Source of the DNA: Streptomyces cavernicola
GTDB taxonomy: Bacteria > Actinomycetota > Actinomycetes > Streptomycetales > Streptomycetaceae
DNA: 64,000 nt
Direction: 5' to 3'
Assembly (NCBI RefSeq): GCF_029968035.1
Contig: NZ_JASCIQ010000011.1
Coordinates: 62,001-126,000, forward strand
The notes under the pieces are model-generated. The model did no database searches. It had not been told where the DNA came from and worked only from the letters and a program-made list of their open reading frames with translations. Below are positions 9,325 through 19,056 of the stretch, piece after piece; the first letter of the stretch is position 1, and every line of letters begins with the position of its first letter. Both the position numbers and the translations under genes were made by a program.

Positions 9325-9368
9325 CTCCCCCAAGCTCTCGGCTTCGCTCGAGCAGGGGGGACCCCCAT
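9325..9368 (+). repeat. Dispersed 44-bp palindrome-ended repeat, copy 1
   Basis: This copy starts CTCCCCCAAGCTCTCGG and ends GGGGGGACCCCCAT. The same core occurs 79 bases later, and a diverged reverse-oriented copy lies inside the kinase gene at 43183-43220. The family resembles short dispersed repeats common in Streptomyces intergenic DNA. The gap 9252-9642 holds only these repeats and a C/G-rich spacer. Confidence 0.75.
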
Positions 9369-9403
9369 CGCGTTGACGCCCTCCTCCGCCTTGCAGCTGC
9401 ACG

Positions 9404-9448
9404 CGCCCCCAAGCTCTCGGCTTCGCTCGAGCAGGGAGGTACCCCCAT
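9404..9448 (+). repeat. Dispersed 44-bp repeat, copy 2
   Basis: A second direct copy sharing the 23-base core from AAGCTCTCGG to GAGCAGGG with copy 1, then diverging to GAGGTACCCCCAT. Confidence 0.75.
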
Positions 9449-9642
9449 GACCCCGCTCAACTCGACCGATTCGAGCCGCCGACCAGATCCGGCCTGATCC
9501 GAAGGAAACGGCCTAGCGGACGGCAGGCAGCGAGGCCCGTACGGGCGTACGGCGGCAAGGCACTGGAGTGGTGCCTTGCCGCCGTACTGCGTGGTGGGTG
9601 CACTGGGCCGCGGTCCGCTCACCCACAAGGCCCGGAGGCCCG

Positions 9643-10068
9643 ATGCGTCCCACCGTCCCCGATGTCCGCACCGCTGCCCCCATCGCTCTCGCCGCCGCGG
9701 CAGCCCTGCTCGTCGCCCTCGCGCCGAGCGCACTCGCCGCCCCACGGGGTCCGTCCGAGCCCCGCCCGGGGGGACTCTTCCTCAGCGTCTCGGGTGCCGA
9801 GAACACCTGGATCCGAGGCGTGAAGCTGCACTGCCGGCCGAAGCCCGAGGGCACACACCCCCAGGCGAAGGCGGCCTGCGCCGCCCTCGACCAAGCCCAC
9901 GGCGAATTCGACGAACTGGCCGGGGCGCCAAGGGCCTGCAGCGCCGAGCACGACCCGGTGACCGTCAGCGCCACGGGCACGCACCGGGGCCGGATCACCG
10001 CGTGGCACAAGACATTCGCCAACAGCTGCGAGATGCACGCCGCGACCGACCCCGTCTTCGACTTCTGA
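9643..10068 (+). CDS. Streptomyces subtilisin inhibitor (SSI) family protein
   Basis: A 141-residue secreted protease inhibitor of MEROPS family I16. Residues 1-32 are a signal peptide ending ALAA. The mature part has the two SSI disulfide pairs: cysteines in the LHCRP and AACAAL segments, then RACSA and NSCEM. It ends VFDF like the family's VFxF. The reactive-site loop reads CSAEHDPV where classical SSI has CPMVYDPV, so the P1 residue would be Ala instead of the more usual Met, Lys or Arg. The start ATG at 9643 follows CGGAGG; upstream in-frame codons lack a signal-peptide context. Confidence 0.88.
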   Translation: MRPTVPDVRTAAPIALAAAAALLVALAPSALAAPRGPSEPRPGGLFLSVSGAENTWIRGVKLHCRPKPEGTHPQAKAACAALDQAHGEFDELAGAPRACSAEHDPVTVSATGTHRGRITAWHKTFANSCEMHAATDPVFDF

Positions 10069-10128
10069 GCACAGCTTCCGAGCCCGGCTTCCGAGCACAG
10101 TTTCCGAGCCCGGCTACCGAGCGCAGCG
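10067..10128 (+). repeat. 26-bp direct tandem repeat after SSI gene
   Basis: Two 26-base units (10067-10092, 10093-10118) of GAGCACAG..CCGAGCCCGGCT..CC plus a partial third overlap the SSI stop codon. They lie between two convergent genes. Confidence 0.7.
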
Positions 10129-10134
10129 CACCCC

Positions 10135-10311
10135 TCAGGGCTCTGGCTTGGACAGCGCCACCGCCGCCGTGATCAGCCCGAGCACGATCCAGCCGAACCA
10201 CAACCAGCCGTTGCTGCCGAGGGCAACCGTGTAGCCCGTCACCGCGACGAGCGCGGCGACCGTGGCCACCCCCAGCGTCTTCGTCGCATTGGGCTTCGTG
10301 GAACCGGGCAT
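10135..10311 (-). CDS. Small two-helix membrane protein, unknown function
   Basis: A 58-residue protein with two hydrophobic segments (about 13-29 and 35-51) separated by GSNGW. The ATG at 10311 is preceded by GAGGAGG at good spacing, which decides the start over longer in-frame extensions. It is convergent with the SSI gene. No function can be assigned; the type is common as a conserved actinobacterial membrane peptide. Confidence 0.65.
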   Translation of the reverse strand: MPGSTKPNATKTLGVATVAALVAVTGYTVALGSNGWLWFGWIVLGLITAAVALSKPEP

Positions 10312-10414
10312 CGCAACACCCTCCTCACGGCGGGCGGACACCCGACCGGTGCCGGCCCGCGACCAACCTCCATGGTCCCCCGCAGAGGTGGGGTTCCGCC
10401 AGCGTCCGTGACAG

Positions 10415-10447
10415 AAGGCCCCCGGAACAGCGCGTTCCGGGGGCCTT
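10415..10447. terminator. Strong hairpin terminator
   Basis: A perfect 14-base stem AAGGCCCCCGGAAC/GTTCCGGGGGCCTT with a 5-base loop, located 35 bases downstream of the reverse-strand ctaG-type gene. Confidence 0.8.
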
Positions 10448-10481
10448 CCGCATGACGCAGGGAGAGGTGGCAGGGGGCGGG

Positions 10482-11432
10482 CTACTGGCCGCGTGCGTGC
10501 AGCGAGGCCAGATACGCGTTGTACGCCTCCAGCTCCTTGTCGCCGTCCCGGTCCGCCGCGCGGTCCTTGCGCCGGGCCTCGCGCTCCTCCGACTTGCGCC
10601 ACTGGAAGAGCAGCGCCACCAGGACCACCACGGACGGGATCTCACTGAACGCCCAGGCGATGCCGCCGGCCGCCTCCTGGTCGGCCAGGGCGTCGATGCC
10701 GAGCGAGGCGGGCGGGTTCATGTACGTGCCGATCATCGGCTGCGTCGCCATCATCAGGGCGATGCCGAAGAACGCGTGGAACGGCATGCCCGCGAACAGC
10801 TCCAGCATCCGCATCACATAGCCGGGCCGGTGCGGCCCCGGGTCGACGCCCATGATCGGCCAGAAGAACACCAGGCCCACCGCGAGGAAGTGCACCATCA
10901 TCGCGATGTGCCCCGGCGTGGACCCCATCAGGAAGTCGAAGAGCGGCGTGAAGTACAGCGCGTACAGGCTCGCGATGAACAGCGGGATGGTGAACGCCGG
11001 GTGCGTGATCACCTTCATGTACCGGCTGTGCAGCAGCATCAGGAGCAGCTCGCGCGGCCCCTTCCGCCCCCGTCCCGCGACCGGGAGCGCCCGCAGCGCG
11101 AGCGTGATCGGCGCACCCAGGAGCAGCAGGATCGGCGACAGCATGCTGATCACCATGTGCTGCACCATGTGCACGCTGAACATGACCATGCCGTACTCGT
11201 TCAGCTTGGTGCACATCACCAGGGCGACCGTCAGCACACCGATCGCGAACGAGATCGCGCGGCCCACCGGCCAGGAGTCGCCGCGGCGCCGCAGCCGCAC
11301 CATCGCCCACCCGTACAGGCCGAGCGCCAGCAGGCACCCCACCAGGAAGAACGGGTCGGAAGAGAACTGAAGGGCTCGGCCCAGCGTGAACGGCGGCAGA
11401 TCCATCGTCATGCCGTGCCCGCTGTGATCCAT
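10482..11432 (-). CDS. ctaG: Cytochrome c oxidase assembly protein CtaG-like
   Basis: A 316-residue multi-spanning membrane protein of the Caa3/CtaG family involved in building cytochrome c oxidase. At least seven hydrophobic helices are visible, with conserved histidines in the membrane segments (FSVHMVQHMVI, HFLAVGLVFF, MPFHAFFGIALM) that could bind copper or heme. A His/Met-rich start (MDHSGHGM) and a charged C-terminal tail flank the core. It lies downstream of pfkA but a terminator separates them. Confidence 0.85.
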   Translation of the reverse strand: MDHSGHGMTMDLPPFTLGRALQFSSDPFFLVGCLLALGLYGWAMVRLRRRGDSWPVGRAISFAIGVLTVALVMCTKLNEYGMVMFSVHMVQHMVISMLSPILLLLGAPITLALRALPVAGRGRKGPRELLLMLLHSRYMKVITHPAFTIPLFIASLYALYFTPLFDFLMGSTPGHIAMMVHFLAVGLVFFWPIMGVDPGPHRPGYVMRMLELFAGMPFHAFFGIALMMATQPMIGTYMNPPASLGIDALADQEAAGGIAWAFSEIPSVVVLVALLFQWRKSEEREARRKDRAADRDGDKELEAYNAYLASLHARGQ

Positions 11433-11474
11433 CCGCTGCTCCTGATTCGTGCCGGTTGTCCGAACCAGAGTAGA

Positions 11475-11508
11475 ACCGCCCCCGGCCGGGGGATCGGCCG
11501 GGGGCGGT
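11475..11508 (-). terminator. Terminator after pfkA
   Basis: ACCGCCCCCGGCC (11475-11487) pairs with 11496-11508 across an 8-base loop, 28 bases past the pfkA stop. Confidence 0.75.
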
Positions 11509-11535
11509 CTCAGCAGGAGGGACCAGCAGGCGGGA

Positions 11536-12561
11536 TCAGAGGACGGTCTCGGCCTCCGCGTACCGATCCGCGGGCACGGTCTTCAGCGTCTCCACGGCCT
11601 CGGCGAGCGGGGCCATGATGATCTCGGTGCCCTGCAGCGCGGTCATCATCCCGAACTCCCCGCGGTGCGCGGCCTCCACGGCGTGCCAGCCGAACCGGGT
11701 CGCGAGGACGCGGTCGTACGCGGTGGGGGTGCCGCCGCGCTGGACGTGGCCGAGGATCACCGGGCGGGCCTCCTTGCCGAGGCGCTGCTCCAGCTCGACG
11801 GAGAGCTGCCGGGCGATGCCGGCGAACCGCTCGTGGCCGTAGATGTCCTTGCCGCCCTCGTCGAACTCCATCGAGCCGGCGCGCGGCTTGGCGCCCTCGG
11901 CGGCGACGACGATGGCGAACTTCTTCCCGGCCTCGAAGCGGGCGCCGACCTTCGCGGTCAACTCGTCGATGTCGAAGGGCCGCTCGGGCACGACGATCGC
12001 GTGCGCGCCCGCCGCCATACCGGAGTTGAGGGCGATCCAGCCGGTGTGCCGGCCCATGACCTCGACGATCAGGACGCGCTGGTGCGACTCGGCGGTGGTC
12101 TTCAGGCGGTCGAGCGCCTCGGTGGCCACGCCGACCGCGGTGTCGAAGCCGAACGTGACGTCGGTGACCGCGATGTCGTTGTCGATGGTCTTCGGCACGC
12201 CGACGATGGGGAGCCCCGCGTCGGAGAGCAGCCGGGCCGCCTTCAGCGTGCCCTCGCCGCCGATCGGGATGATCGCGTCGAGACCCAGCTCCGCGACATG
12301 GCCCTTGGCCCGCTCGACGCCGTCACGCAGATGCGCGGGCTGGACGCGGGACGAGCCGAGGATGGTCCCGCCGCGGGCGAGGATGCCGCCGACCGCGTCG
12401 AGGTCGAGCTTGCGGTAGTCGCACTCGAGCAGGCCCTTCCAGCCGTCATGGAAGCCGATGACCTCGTCGCCGTGGTCGGCGACGGCTCGGTGCACGACCG
12501 AGCGAATGACCGCGTTGAGGCCGGGGCAGTCGCCGCCGGAGGTGAGGACACCAATACGCAT
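11536..12561 (-). CDS. pfkA: 6-phosphofructokinase
   Basis: A 341-residue glycolytic enzyme phosphorylating fructose 6-phosphate. Family landmarks in order are the GVLTSGGDCPGLNAVIR start, GGTILGSSR, IPIGGEGTLKAA, VPKTIDNDI carrying the catalytic Asp region, the FGFDTAVGVATEA helix, and VMGRHTGWIAL. The GGEGT form with a Gly at the PPi/ATP discriminating position fits the ATP-type actinobacterial enzymes. It appears monocistronic, bounded by terminators on both sides. Confidence 0.95.
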   Translation of the reverse strand: MRIGVLTSGGDCPGLNAVIRSVVHRAVADHGDEVIGFHDGWKGLLECDYRKLDLDAVGGILARGGTILGSSRVQPAHLRDGVERAKGHVAELGLDAIIPIGGEGTLKAARLLSDAGLPIVGVPKTIDNDIAVTDVTFGFDTAVGVATEALDRLKTTAESHQRVLIVEVMGRHTGWIALNSGMAAGAHAIVVPERPFDIDELTAKVGARFEAGKKFAIVVAAEGAKPRAGSMEFDEGGKDIYGHERFAGIARQLSVELEQRLGKEARPVILGHVQRGGTPTAYDRVLATRFGWHAVEAAHRGEFGMMTALQGTEIIMAPLAEAVETLKTVPADRYAEAETVL

Positions 12562-12692
12562 GACCCAAGAACCCTTGCAACGTGGGCGGAGGACCGGACC
12601 ACGTCGTCCGGTTGATTCAGCGTCACCCTACTAGTGCGGAGCGACCGCGCCGAATCCGTTCCACGGGCCGGTCTTCGGCCAGGACTGCAAAA

Positions 12693-12725
12693 ACGCCTCA
12701 GGGGCCGTGAAGGCCCCTGAGGCGT
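12693..12725 (-). terminator. Terminator after gatD
   Basis: A 14-base perfect stem ACGCCTCAGGGGCC/GGCCCCTGAGGCGT with loop GTGAA. Between it and the gene are two CCCGCTCAGGCGGG palindromes (near 12747 and 12789), the second overlapping the gatD stop. Confidence 0.75.
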
Positions 12726-12792
12726 CCGCTCAAGCGTGCTGAGGCCCGCTCAGGCGGGCCCGCCGACCCCGCTCATGCGGGTGGTGTCCCGC

Positions 12793-13521
12793 TCAGGCGG
12801 GCTGGGTGGCGGCGGCGATCCGCTCGTTGCGCAGCGCCTCGTACCAGCGGTCGTCGACCTGCGGCAGCGCGTTCACGTCGAGCGCGAGCCGCAGCAGCAT
12901 GTCGGCGATCTGCGGGTTCCGGGCGAGCACCGGTCCGTGCATGTAGGTGCCGAACACCGTGTCGTTGTACGCGCCTTCGGTGCCGTCCCCGGTGCCGTTG
13001 CCCTTGCCGAGGCGGACCCGGGCGAACGGGCGGGCCGTCGGGCCGAGGTGCGTGACGCCCTGGTGGTTCTCGAAGCCGGTCAGCTGCGGCAGGCCGAGCG
13101 GCTCGTCGATGTCGGCCAGTACGTCACCGACGCACCGCTCGCCCTCGCCGCGGGTGGATGTCACATCGAGCAGGCCGAGGCCGGGCTCGCGCTGTCCGAG
13201 GTCGTTGATGAACTCGTGGCCGAGGATCTGGTAGCCCGCGCACACCGAGAACACGATCGCGCCGTTGGCCACCGCGCGGCTCAAGTTGCCGTCGCGGCGC
13301 AGCCGTTCGGCGGCGAGCCGCTGCGGGCGGTCCTCACCGCCGCCGATCAGGTAGATGTCGCCGGAGGTCGGCACCGGCTGGTCGCTGCGCACGTCGTGGC
13401 GCTCCACGGGCACGCCGCGCTGGTTGGCGCGGCGCTCCACGACGAGGGCGTTGCCCTGGTCGCCGTAGGTGCTGAGGAGGTCCGGGTAGACCCACACCAG
13501 GCGAAGACTGTTGTCGCTCAT
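12793..13521 (-). CDS. gatD: Lipid II isoglutaminyl synthase glutaminase subunit
   Basis: A 242-residue class I glutamine amidotransferase of the CobB/CobQ type. It supplies ammonia to MurT to amidate D-Glu in lipid II. The nucleophile elbow SVCAGYQ (Cys near residue 93), the ENHQGVT segment and the late YMHGPVL histidine are visible. It follows the murT gene by 42 bases on the same strand, the standard partner arrangement. Confidence 0.92.
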   Translation of the reverse strand: MSDNSLRLVWVYPDLLSTYGDQGNALVVERRANQRGVPVERHDVRSDQPVPTSGDIYLIGGGEDRPQRLAAERLRRDGNLSRAVANGAIVFSVCAGYQILGHEFINDLGQREPGLGLLDVTSTRGEGERCVGDVLADIDEPLGLPQLTGFENHQGVTHLGPTARPFARVRLGKGNGTGDGTEGAYNDTVFGTYMHGPVLARNPQIADMLLRLALDVNALPQVDDRWYEALRNERIAAATQPA

Positions 13522-13563
13522 GCTTTCTGGTCCTTAAAGCCTTGAAGAGCCTTGAGATGCGGG

Positions 13564-14811
13564 TCAGTTGCCGACGCGGCGGCGCAGGTCCTGGAAGGCG
13601 GTGTAGTTGGCGATCGCCTCGATCCGTCCGGGCGGCGCCAGCCGCACGGCCTCGTCGACGCTGTCGCAGACCCGGAACTCCAGACTGGCCACTTCGAGGC
13701 GTACGGCCAGGTCCAGCTTGCGGTCGCCGATCACGAAGATCGGGTGCCCGGCGAGGCGGGTGTAGTCGACGTCCCACAGCCAGGAGGTGTCGGTGCCGTC
13801 GGCGCCGCGTGCGTTCACCGAGAGGATCACCGGGGTGGGCGGCGGGTCGATCAGGGAGAACGTTTCCAGCCAGCCGGCCGGGTTCTTCGCGAGCAGCAGG
13901 CGCAGGTCGCGGTTCATGAACTGCACGACGTCGTACCGTCCGGCCACGGCCTGCACCTGGTACATCCGCTCCAGGGCGACCTGCGGCGGCACCCCGAAGG
14001 CGGCGGCGACGGCGGCGGAGCTGGTGGCGTTGGCCTTGTTGGCGCGGCCGGGCAGCTGGAGCTGGATCGGCCAGGCGGAGCCGTGCGGGTCGAGGACGTG
14101 GTCGCCGCTCAGCGCCCAGCTCGGCGCGGGGCGGCGGAAACCGCACTCGCCGCAGAACCAGTCGTCGCCGGGGCGCTGCATCACGCCGCCGCAGGAGGGG
14201 CACGACCAGGCGTCGTCCTTCCACTCCTGGCCGGCCGCGACCCACACCACGTTCGGCGAGGAGGAGGCGGCCCACACCACGAGCGGGTCGTCGGCGTTGG
14301 CGATGATCGTGGCCTTGGAGCCGGCCAGGCCCTCGCGCCACTTCTCGGCGAGCATGCGGGTCTCGGCGGCCCGGTCGAGCTGGTCGCGGGAGAGGTTGAG
14401 CAGGGCGATGGCCTTCGGGGCCACGTCGCGCGCGACGCCGGCGAGGTACTTCTCGTCGACCTCGATCACACCGAACTTGGCGTCCGAACCGCCGGCGAGC
14501 GCCGAGGTGATGCCCGCGGGCATGTTGGCGCCGAGCGCGTTGGAGACCACGGGGCCCGCGGCGCCGAGTGCCTCCGCGATCAGCCGTGTGGTGGTGGTCT
14601 TGCCGTTGGTCGCCGAGACGAGCACCACATCGAGGTGCTGCGCGAGCCGTCCGAGCAGATCCGGGTCGAGCTTGAGGGCCACGCGGCCGCCGATCACCGA
14701 TCCGCTGCCGCGGCCCGCGGCCCGCGACGCCGCCGCGACCGCCTTGCCGGCCGTCACAGCCAGCTTGGCCCGCGGCGTCATCGGGTCTGCACCACCCGGG
14801 TTTGCTGCCAT
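13564..14811 (-). CDS. murT: Lipid II isoglutaminyl synthase Mur-ligase subunit
   Basis: A 415-residue Mur-ligase-like ATPase forming the amidating enzyme with GatD. The ATP-binding loop [11 protein letters not shown] lies near residue 86. [11 protein letters not shown] follows, then a zinc-ribbon insertion CPSCGG...FCGECG near 214-235 that marks MurT, and a DUF1727 C-terminal domain. The reading starts at ATG 14811; an internal Met ten codons later is an alternative. It is divergent from the deformylase gene. Confidence 0.92.
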   Translation of the reverse strand: MAANPGGADPMTPRAKLAVTAGKAVAAASRAAGRGSGSVIGGRVALKLDPDLLGRLAQHLDVVLVSATNGKTTTTRLIAEALGAAGPVVSNALGANMPAGITSALAGGSDAKFGVIEVDEKYLAGVARDVAPKAIALLNLSRDQLDRAAETRMLAEKWREGLAGSKATIIANADDPLVVWAASSSPNVVWVAAGQEWKDDAWSCPSCGGVMQRPGDDWFCGECGFRRPAPSWALSGDHVLDPHGSAWPIQLQLPGRANKANATSSAAVAAAFGVPPQVALERMYQVQAVAGRYDVVQFMNRDLRLLLAKNPAGWLETFSLIDPPPTPVILSVNARGADGTDTSWLWDVDYTRLAGHPIFVIGDRKLDLAVRLEVASLEFRVCDSVDEAVRLAPPGRIEAIANYTAFQDLRRRVGN

Positions 14812-14949
14812 CGTCCTAGTTCCTCCTTGCTTCCGGCGCCGCGCCTGCCCCCGGCACTGGTGGCCTCAGCCTATCGAGATCCCTGCCGGTGCCCGAACTG
14901 CGGCACCGTGACGCCCGCCGCAGTACACCGGAACGTACCCTTGACCGCT

Positions 14950-15492
14950 ATGCGACACGGATCGATCCCCGGCAGCACCGGGCGCGTACGGCCCATGACT
15001 CTGCTCGGCGACCCCGTGCTGCACGGGCCCTGCGAGGACGTCACCGACTTCGGCCCCGAACTCTCCCGTCTCGTCGAGGACATGTTCGCGACCATGTACG
15101 CCGCCGAGGGCGTGGGCCTCGCCGCCAACCAGGTCGGCGTCCCGCAGCGGGTGTTCGTCTACGACTGCCCGGACGACGAGGACCGCCGCCACCTCGGGCA
15201 CGTGGTCAACCCCCGTCTGGTGGCCGCCGACGGCGACACCGTGCGCGGACCCGAGGGCTGCCTCTCGCTGCCGGGCCTCGAAGCGCCGACCGGGCGGTTC
15301 GACCGTGCCCTGGTCGAGGGCGTGGACCGACACGGCGAGCCCGTCCGCATCGAGGGCACGGGCTGGTTCGCCCGCTGCCTCCAGCACGAGTGCGACCACC
15401 TGGAGGGCACGGTCTACCCGGACCGGCTCGGGGGTTGGCGCCGGGCGCGCGTCCTGCGTGCGGCCCGCCGCGCACCGTGGGGCTCGCGCTAG
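14950..15492 (+). CDS. def: Peptide deformylase
   Basis: A 180-residue metalloenzyme removing N-formyl from nascent proteins. All three motifs are present: [18 protein letters not shown] with the metal-binding Cys, and QHECDHLEG with the HEXXH histidines and Glu. The basic C-terminus [11 protein letters not shown] is typical of actinobacterial extra copies. The start ATG was chosen because the conserved N-terminal fold begins shortly after it. Long in-frame sequence upstream is antisense to murT. Confidence 0.92.
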   Translation: MRHGSIPGSTGRVRPMTLLGDPVLHGPCEDVTDFGPELSRLVEDMFATMYAAEGVGLAANQVGVPQRVFVYDCPDDEDRRHLGHVVNPRLVAADGDTVRGPEGCLSLPGLEAPTGRFDRALVEGVDRHGEPVRIEGTGWFARCLQHECDHLEGTVYPDRLGGWRRARVLRAARRAPWGSR

Positions 15493-15497
15493 GGCTC

Positions 15498-15727
15498 CTT
15501 CCCCTCCCCGCCCCTTCCCGAAAGTCCTGCGGACAGCCCCGGGGCTCCGCCCCGGACCCCGGTCGTTCTTCGTCTGCTGCGCAGCCGTGGCTGGTCGCGC
15601 AGTTCCCCGCGCCCCTTAAAAACCAGCCCACCCCGGCAAAGCCAGCCCACCCCGGCAATTCCAGCCCCTCCGGCGTTTGAGGAGCCCCGTCCGGCGAGGA
15701 CTTTCGGGAAGGGGCGGGGAGGGGAAG
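15498..15727. repeat. Element with perfect 31-bp inverted terminal repeats (E1)
   Basis: A 31-base arm at 15498-15528 (starting CTTCCCCTCCCCGCCCC) is exactly reverse-complementary to 15697-15727. The interior of about 168 bases carries known-looking Streptomyces dispersed motifs (GCGCAGTTCCCCGCGCCCC, CCTCCGGCGTTTGAGGAGC). It fills the gap between convergent def and TetR genes, 5 bases after one stop and 2 before the other, so it may act as a two-way terminator. Related elements are at 27398-28473 and 36621-36761. Confidence 0.8.
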
Positions 15728-15729
15728 AA

Positions 15730-16374
15730 TCAGAAGCCGGGGCCGCCCTCACGGTCACCCGCCGCGGCCAACCGCCCCCACAGCAGCTCCGCCAGATCCC
15801 GCACCAACTCGTCCCGCCCGCAAGGCCGTTCGCCGAGCCACCAGTCGCCGGCCGCATGCATCATGCCGACGATCCCGTGCCCCCACACCCGCGCGAGCCG
15901 CGCCGTGTCCGCCCCGAGGTCGACCCGCTCCGCGATCACCTCGGCCAACTCCTCGCCCAGCCTGCGCAGCAGCGGCGCGGAGTGCCGGCCCACGTCGAAG
16001 CCCTGCTCGCCCGGCGAGGCGGAGTCCGCCGGGTGCATCAGGAAGCGGTAGACCTGCGGCGCACCCTCGATGGCCGCGAGGTACGTGTCGAGGGTGGACT
16101 CGACGCGCGTACGACGGTCGGCCGGGGCGTCCAGGGCGGCGCGCAGGGAGGCGAGGAGCGCGTCGGTGTGGCGCTTGGCGAGGGCCGCGTACAGGCCGCC
16201 CTTGTCGCCGAAGTGCCGGTACAGGATGGGCTTGGTGATGCCCGCCTCGGCGGCTATGGCGTTCATCGACGCACCGGGGCCGTCGCGCAGCACGACCCGT
16301 TCCGCGGCCTCGAGCAGCTCCCGTCTGCGGCGTTCCGCCGCCTGGGCCTGCTCGGTCCGTTCTGTCGTGTCCAT
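15730..16374 (-). CDS. TetR family regulator
   Basis: A 214-residue repressor with the TetR HTH at about residues 17-62 (MNAIAAEAGITKPILYRHFGDKGGLYAALA) and a C-terminal TetR_C domain. It is divergent from an acyl-CoA dehydrogenase gene, and two TAC...GTA palindromes lie in the shared promoter. It therefore probably represses the dehydrogenase and itself in response to an acyl-CoA; the ligand is inference. The ATG at 16374 follows GGGAGAAA. Confidence 0.85.
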   Translation of the reverse strand: MDTTERTEQAQAAERRRRELLEAAERVVLRDGPGASMNAIAAEAGITKPILYRHFGDKGGLYAALAKRHTDALLASLRAALDAPADRRTRVESTLDTYLAAIEGAPQVYRFLMHPADSASPGEQGFDVGRHSAPLLRRLGEELAEVIAERVDLGADTARLARVWGHGIVGMMHAAGDWWLGERPCGRDELVRDLAELLWGRLAAAGDREGGPGF

Positions 16375-16468
16375 GGTGTTTCTCCCCGCCCATGCGATTC
16401 CGTGACGCAACGCGCAACGTAACACCCCGCTGGTCCGAGCCTCGAACGGATCGAACGGCGCCTCGGAG

Positions 16469-16516
16469 TTGACAGCTGCTACTGGCGGGTAACACACTCT
16501 GGTTACCGCAAGTAAC
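16469..16516 (+). promoter_or_regulatory. Promoter with two TetR-operator-like palindromes
   Basis: TTGACA (16469-16474) is a good -35. Just downstream lie CTACTGGCGGGTAAC (16479-16493), overlapping the expected -10, and GTTACCGCAAGTAAC (16502-16516), a perfect 5-5-5 palindrome. Binding here would block the acyl-CoA dehydrogenase promoter. Confidence 0.65.
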
Positions 16517-16534
16517 GTGTTGGAGGGGACGGGC

Positions 16535-17761
<1,227 letters not shown>

Positions 17762-17774
17762 CTCCCGTACGAGA

Positions 17775-17832
17775 ACGTGCAGCGGCCCCCGTCCCGCCCA
17801 GGGCCCACCCAGGGACGGGGGCCGCTGCACGT
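17775..17832. terminator. 21-bp stem bidirectional terminator
   Basis: Bases 17775-17795 pair perfectly with 17812-17832 (ACGTGCAGCGGCCCCCGTCCC on the left strand is 21 positions; stem centre loop 16 bases). It separates the convergent acyl-CoA dehydrogenase and bL37 genes. Confidence 0.85.
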
Positions 17833-17835
17833 GGC

Positions 17836-17910
17836 TCAGGTGTTGGGGCGCTTGCCGTGATTGGCGCCCTTCTTCTTGCGGGCCCGGCGCTTGTTTCCTC
17901 GCTTGGACAT
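17836..17910 (-). CDS. Small ribosomal protein bL37 (24 residues)
   Basis: The reverse strand encodes a 24-residue, very basic peptide (MSKRGNKRRARKKK start, ANHGKRPNT end). This matches the actinobacterial 50S protein bL37, first seen in mycobacterial ribosome structures and related to the AURKAIP1/COX24 motif. AAGGAG lies ten bases before the ATG. The gene is short enough to be missed by size cut-offs. A terminator ends it two bases later. Confidence 0.88.
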   Translation of the reverse strand: MSKRGNKRRARKKKGANHGKRPNT

Positions 17911-18066
17911 GGAGGCGGCTCCTTGCCGTACATGCCGACATTCCGGTCGATATCGGCGTGCTGGTCAGTGTAGGGACGGGTGGTCCGGGGCCGCATGTCG
18001 ATGAGTTCCCGAGGCCGCGGGAGTCGGTACAGATACAGGCGTCCCTCCTCGCGAAAGGTCGCGCTC

Positions 18067-18414
18067 ATGTCCTTCACCCATGTCCTCGCCGTCGCCCCGG
18101 TACGTGACATCGACGCCTCGGTCGCCTGGTACGAGCGGCTGCTCGGCCGGCCCGCCGACGCCCGCCCGATGCCGGGGCTCGCCGACTGGCACATCGCGCC
18201 GTACGCCTGGCTGCAGGTCTTCCAGTCGCCTGAGCAGGCGGGGCGCACGCTGGTGAACCTCGTCGTCGACGACCTCGACAAGACCCTCGCCGGGCTCGCC
18301 GCCCGCGAGATCACCCCGGGACCGGTCCAACCCGGCGCGCAGCGCGTCCGGTTCGCCGCCGTCGAGGACCCGGACGGCAACCGCGTCACGCTGATCGAGA
18401 ACCCGGTGACCTGA
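18067..18414 (+). CDS. VOC (glyoxalase/dioxygenase-fold) protein
   Basis: A 115-residue single-module vicinal-oxygen-chelate protein. It shows SFTHVLAVAPVRDIDASVAWYERLLG at the start, cut here by the usual beta-alpha pattern, and the closing VEDPDGNRVTLIEN strand. The Glu of the last strand and the absence of a second His leave metal binding uncertain. It may be a resistance or isomerase-type enzyme; function is unassigned. It starts at ATG 18067; longer in-frame sequence upstream is Arg-rich and non-conserved-looking. Confidence 0.8.
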   Translation: MSFTHVLAVAPVRDIDASVAWYERLLGRPADARPMPGLADWHIAPYAWLQVFQSPEQAGRTLVNLVVDDLDKTLAGLAAREITPGPVQPGAQRVRFAAVEDPDGNRVTLIENPVT

Positions 18415-18495
18415 GGGCGGGGGGCGTTGTCAGTGGGGCCGCGTAGCCTCGGAACCGGTCGCTGAACCAGGCGGCCGCACTACGGGGGAGGTCTC

Positions 18496-19029
18496 ATGCT
18501 GCACAAGCCTGTCGACGGCGAAGTCCACGTCCACTACGGCCAGATCTATGTGGTGAGCGACGACGAACAGCCTGAGTTGGAGGAGGCGTTCGCAGGCCAG
18601 ACGTCCGGGTTGTGCGGTGCCGCGGTGCCCGGGGCGCTGTGGCTGGTGACCGGCCTGCACACCGGGAGCGTGGGCTTCACCGTCGAAGTCCATGCTCAGG
18701 AGCCCGAGTTGGGCCCCGAGTGGGAGGACGTCGTGGAGGTGTCCTTCCGGCCCGCCTCTGCGGACACGGGCCTGCTGGAGTGGGGCGGCGCGGCGTGGTA
18801 CGCGCTGGGGGTCGCGGAGACCGACCACCGGGTGCGCTACTGCGCGCGCGGCATGGACGCGGGGAGAGAGCTGGACACCCGCCTGGACGAGGAGCAGGTG
18901 GACCGCTACCTCCTGCAGTTCTGGCCCGCACCGCCCGCGCCCGACCGGGTCCTGCGGCAGACCTCGAAGTGCGCGGCGTACTGGCACGAGACCACCCGGG
19001 AGGCGTCCGCCCGCGCCGAAGCCCGGTGA
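18496..19029 (+). CDS. Conserved-looking protein of unknown function
   Basis: A 177-residue acidic soluble protein without signal peptide or membrane helix. It has alternating beta-type stretches in the first half (VHVHYGQIYVVS, ALWLVTGLHTG, VGFTVEVHA) and a C-terminal LDEEQVDRYLLQFWPAP segment typical of binding or immunity-like proteins, but I recognise no family. Codon usage is native. GGGGAGG precedes the ATG by six bases. Confidence 0.65.
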   Translation: MLHKPVDGEVHVHYGQIYVVSDDEQPELEEAFAGQTSGLCGAAVPGALWLVTGLHTGSVGFTVEVHAQEPELGPEWEDVVEVSFRPASADTGLLEWGGAAWYALGVAETDHRVRYCARGMDAGRELDTRLDEEQVDRYLLQFWPAPPAPDRVLRQTSKCAAYWHETTREASARAEAR

Positions 19030-19056
19030 GCGCCGCGTGGCGTGGCAGGGGCCGCT

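Noticed and set aside
13552..14949. In-frame extension upstream of the deformylase gene.
   Set aside because: It is antisense to murT; the deformylase fold starts just after ATG 14950.
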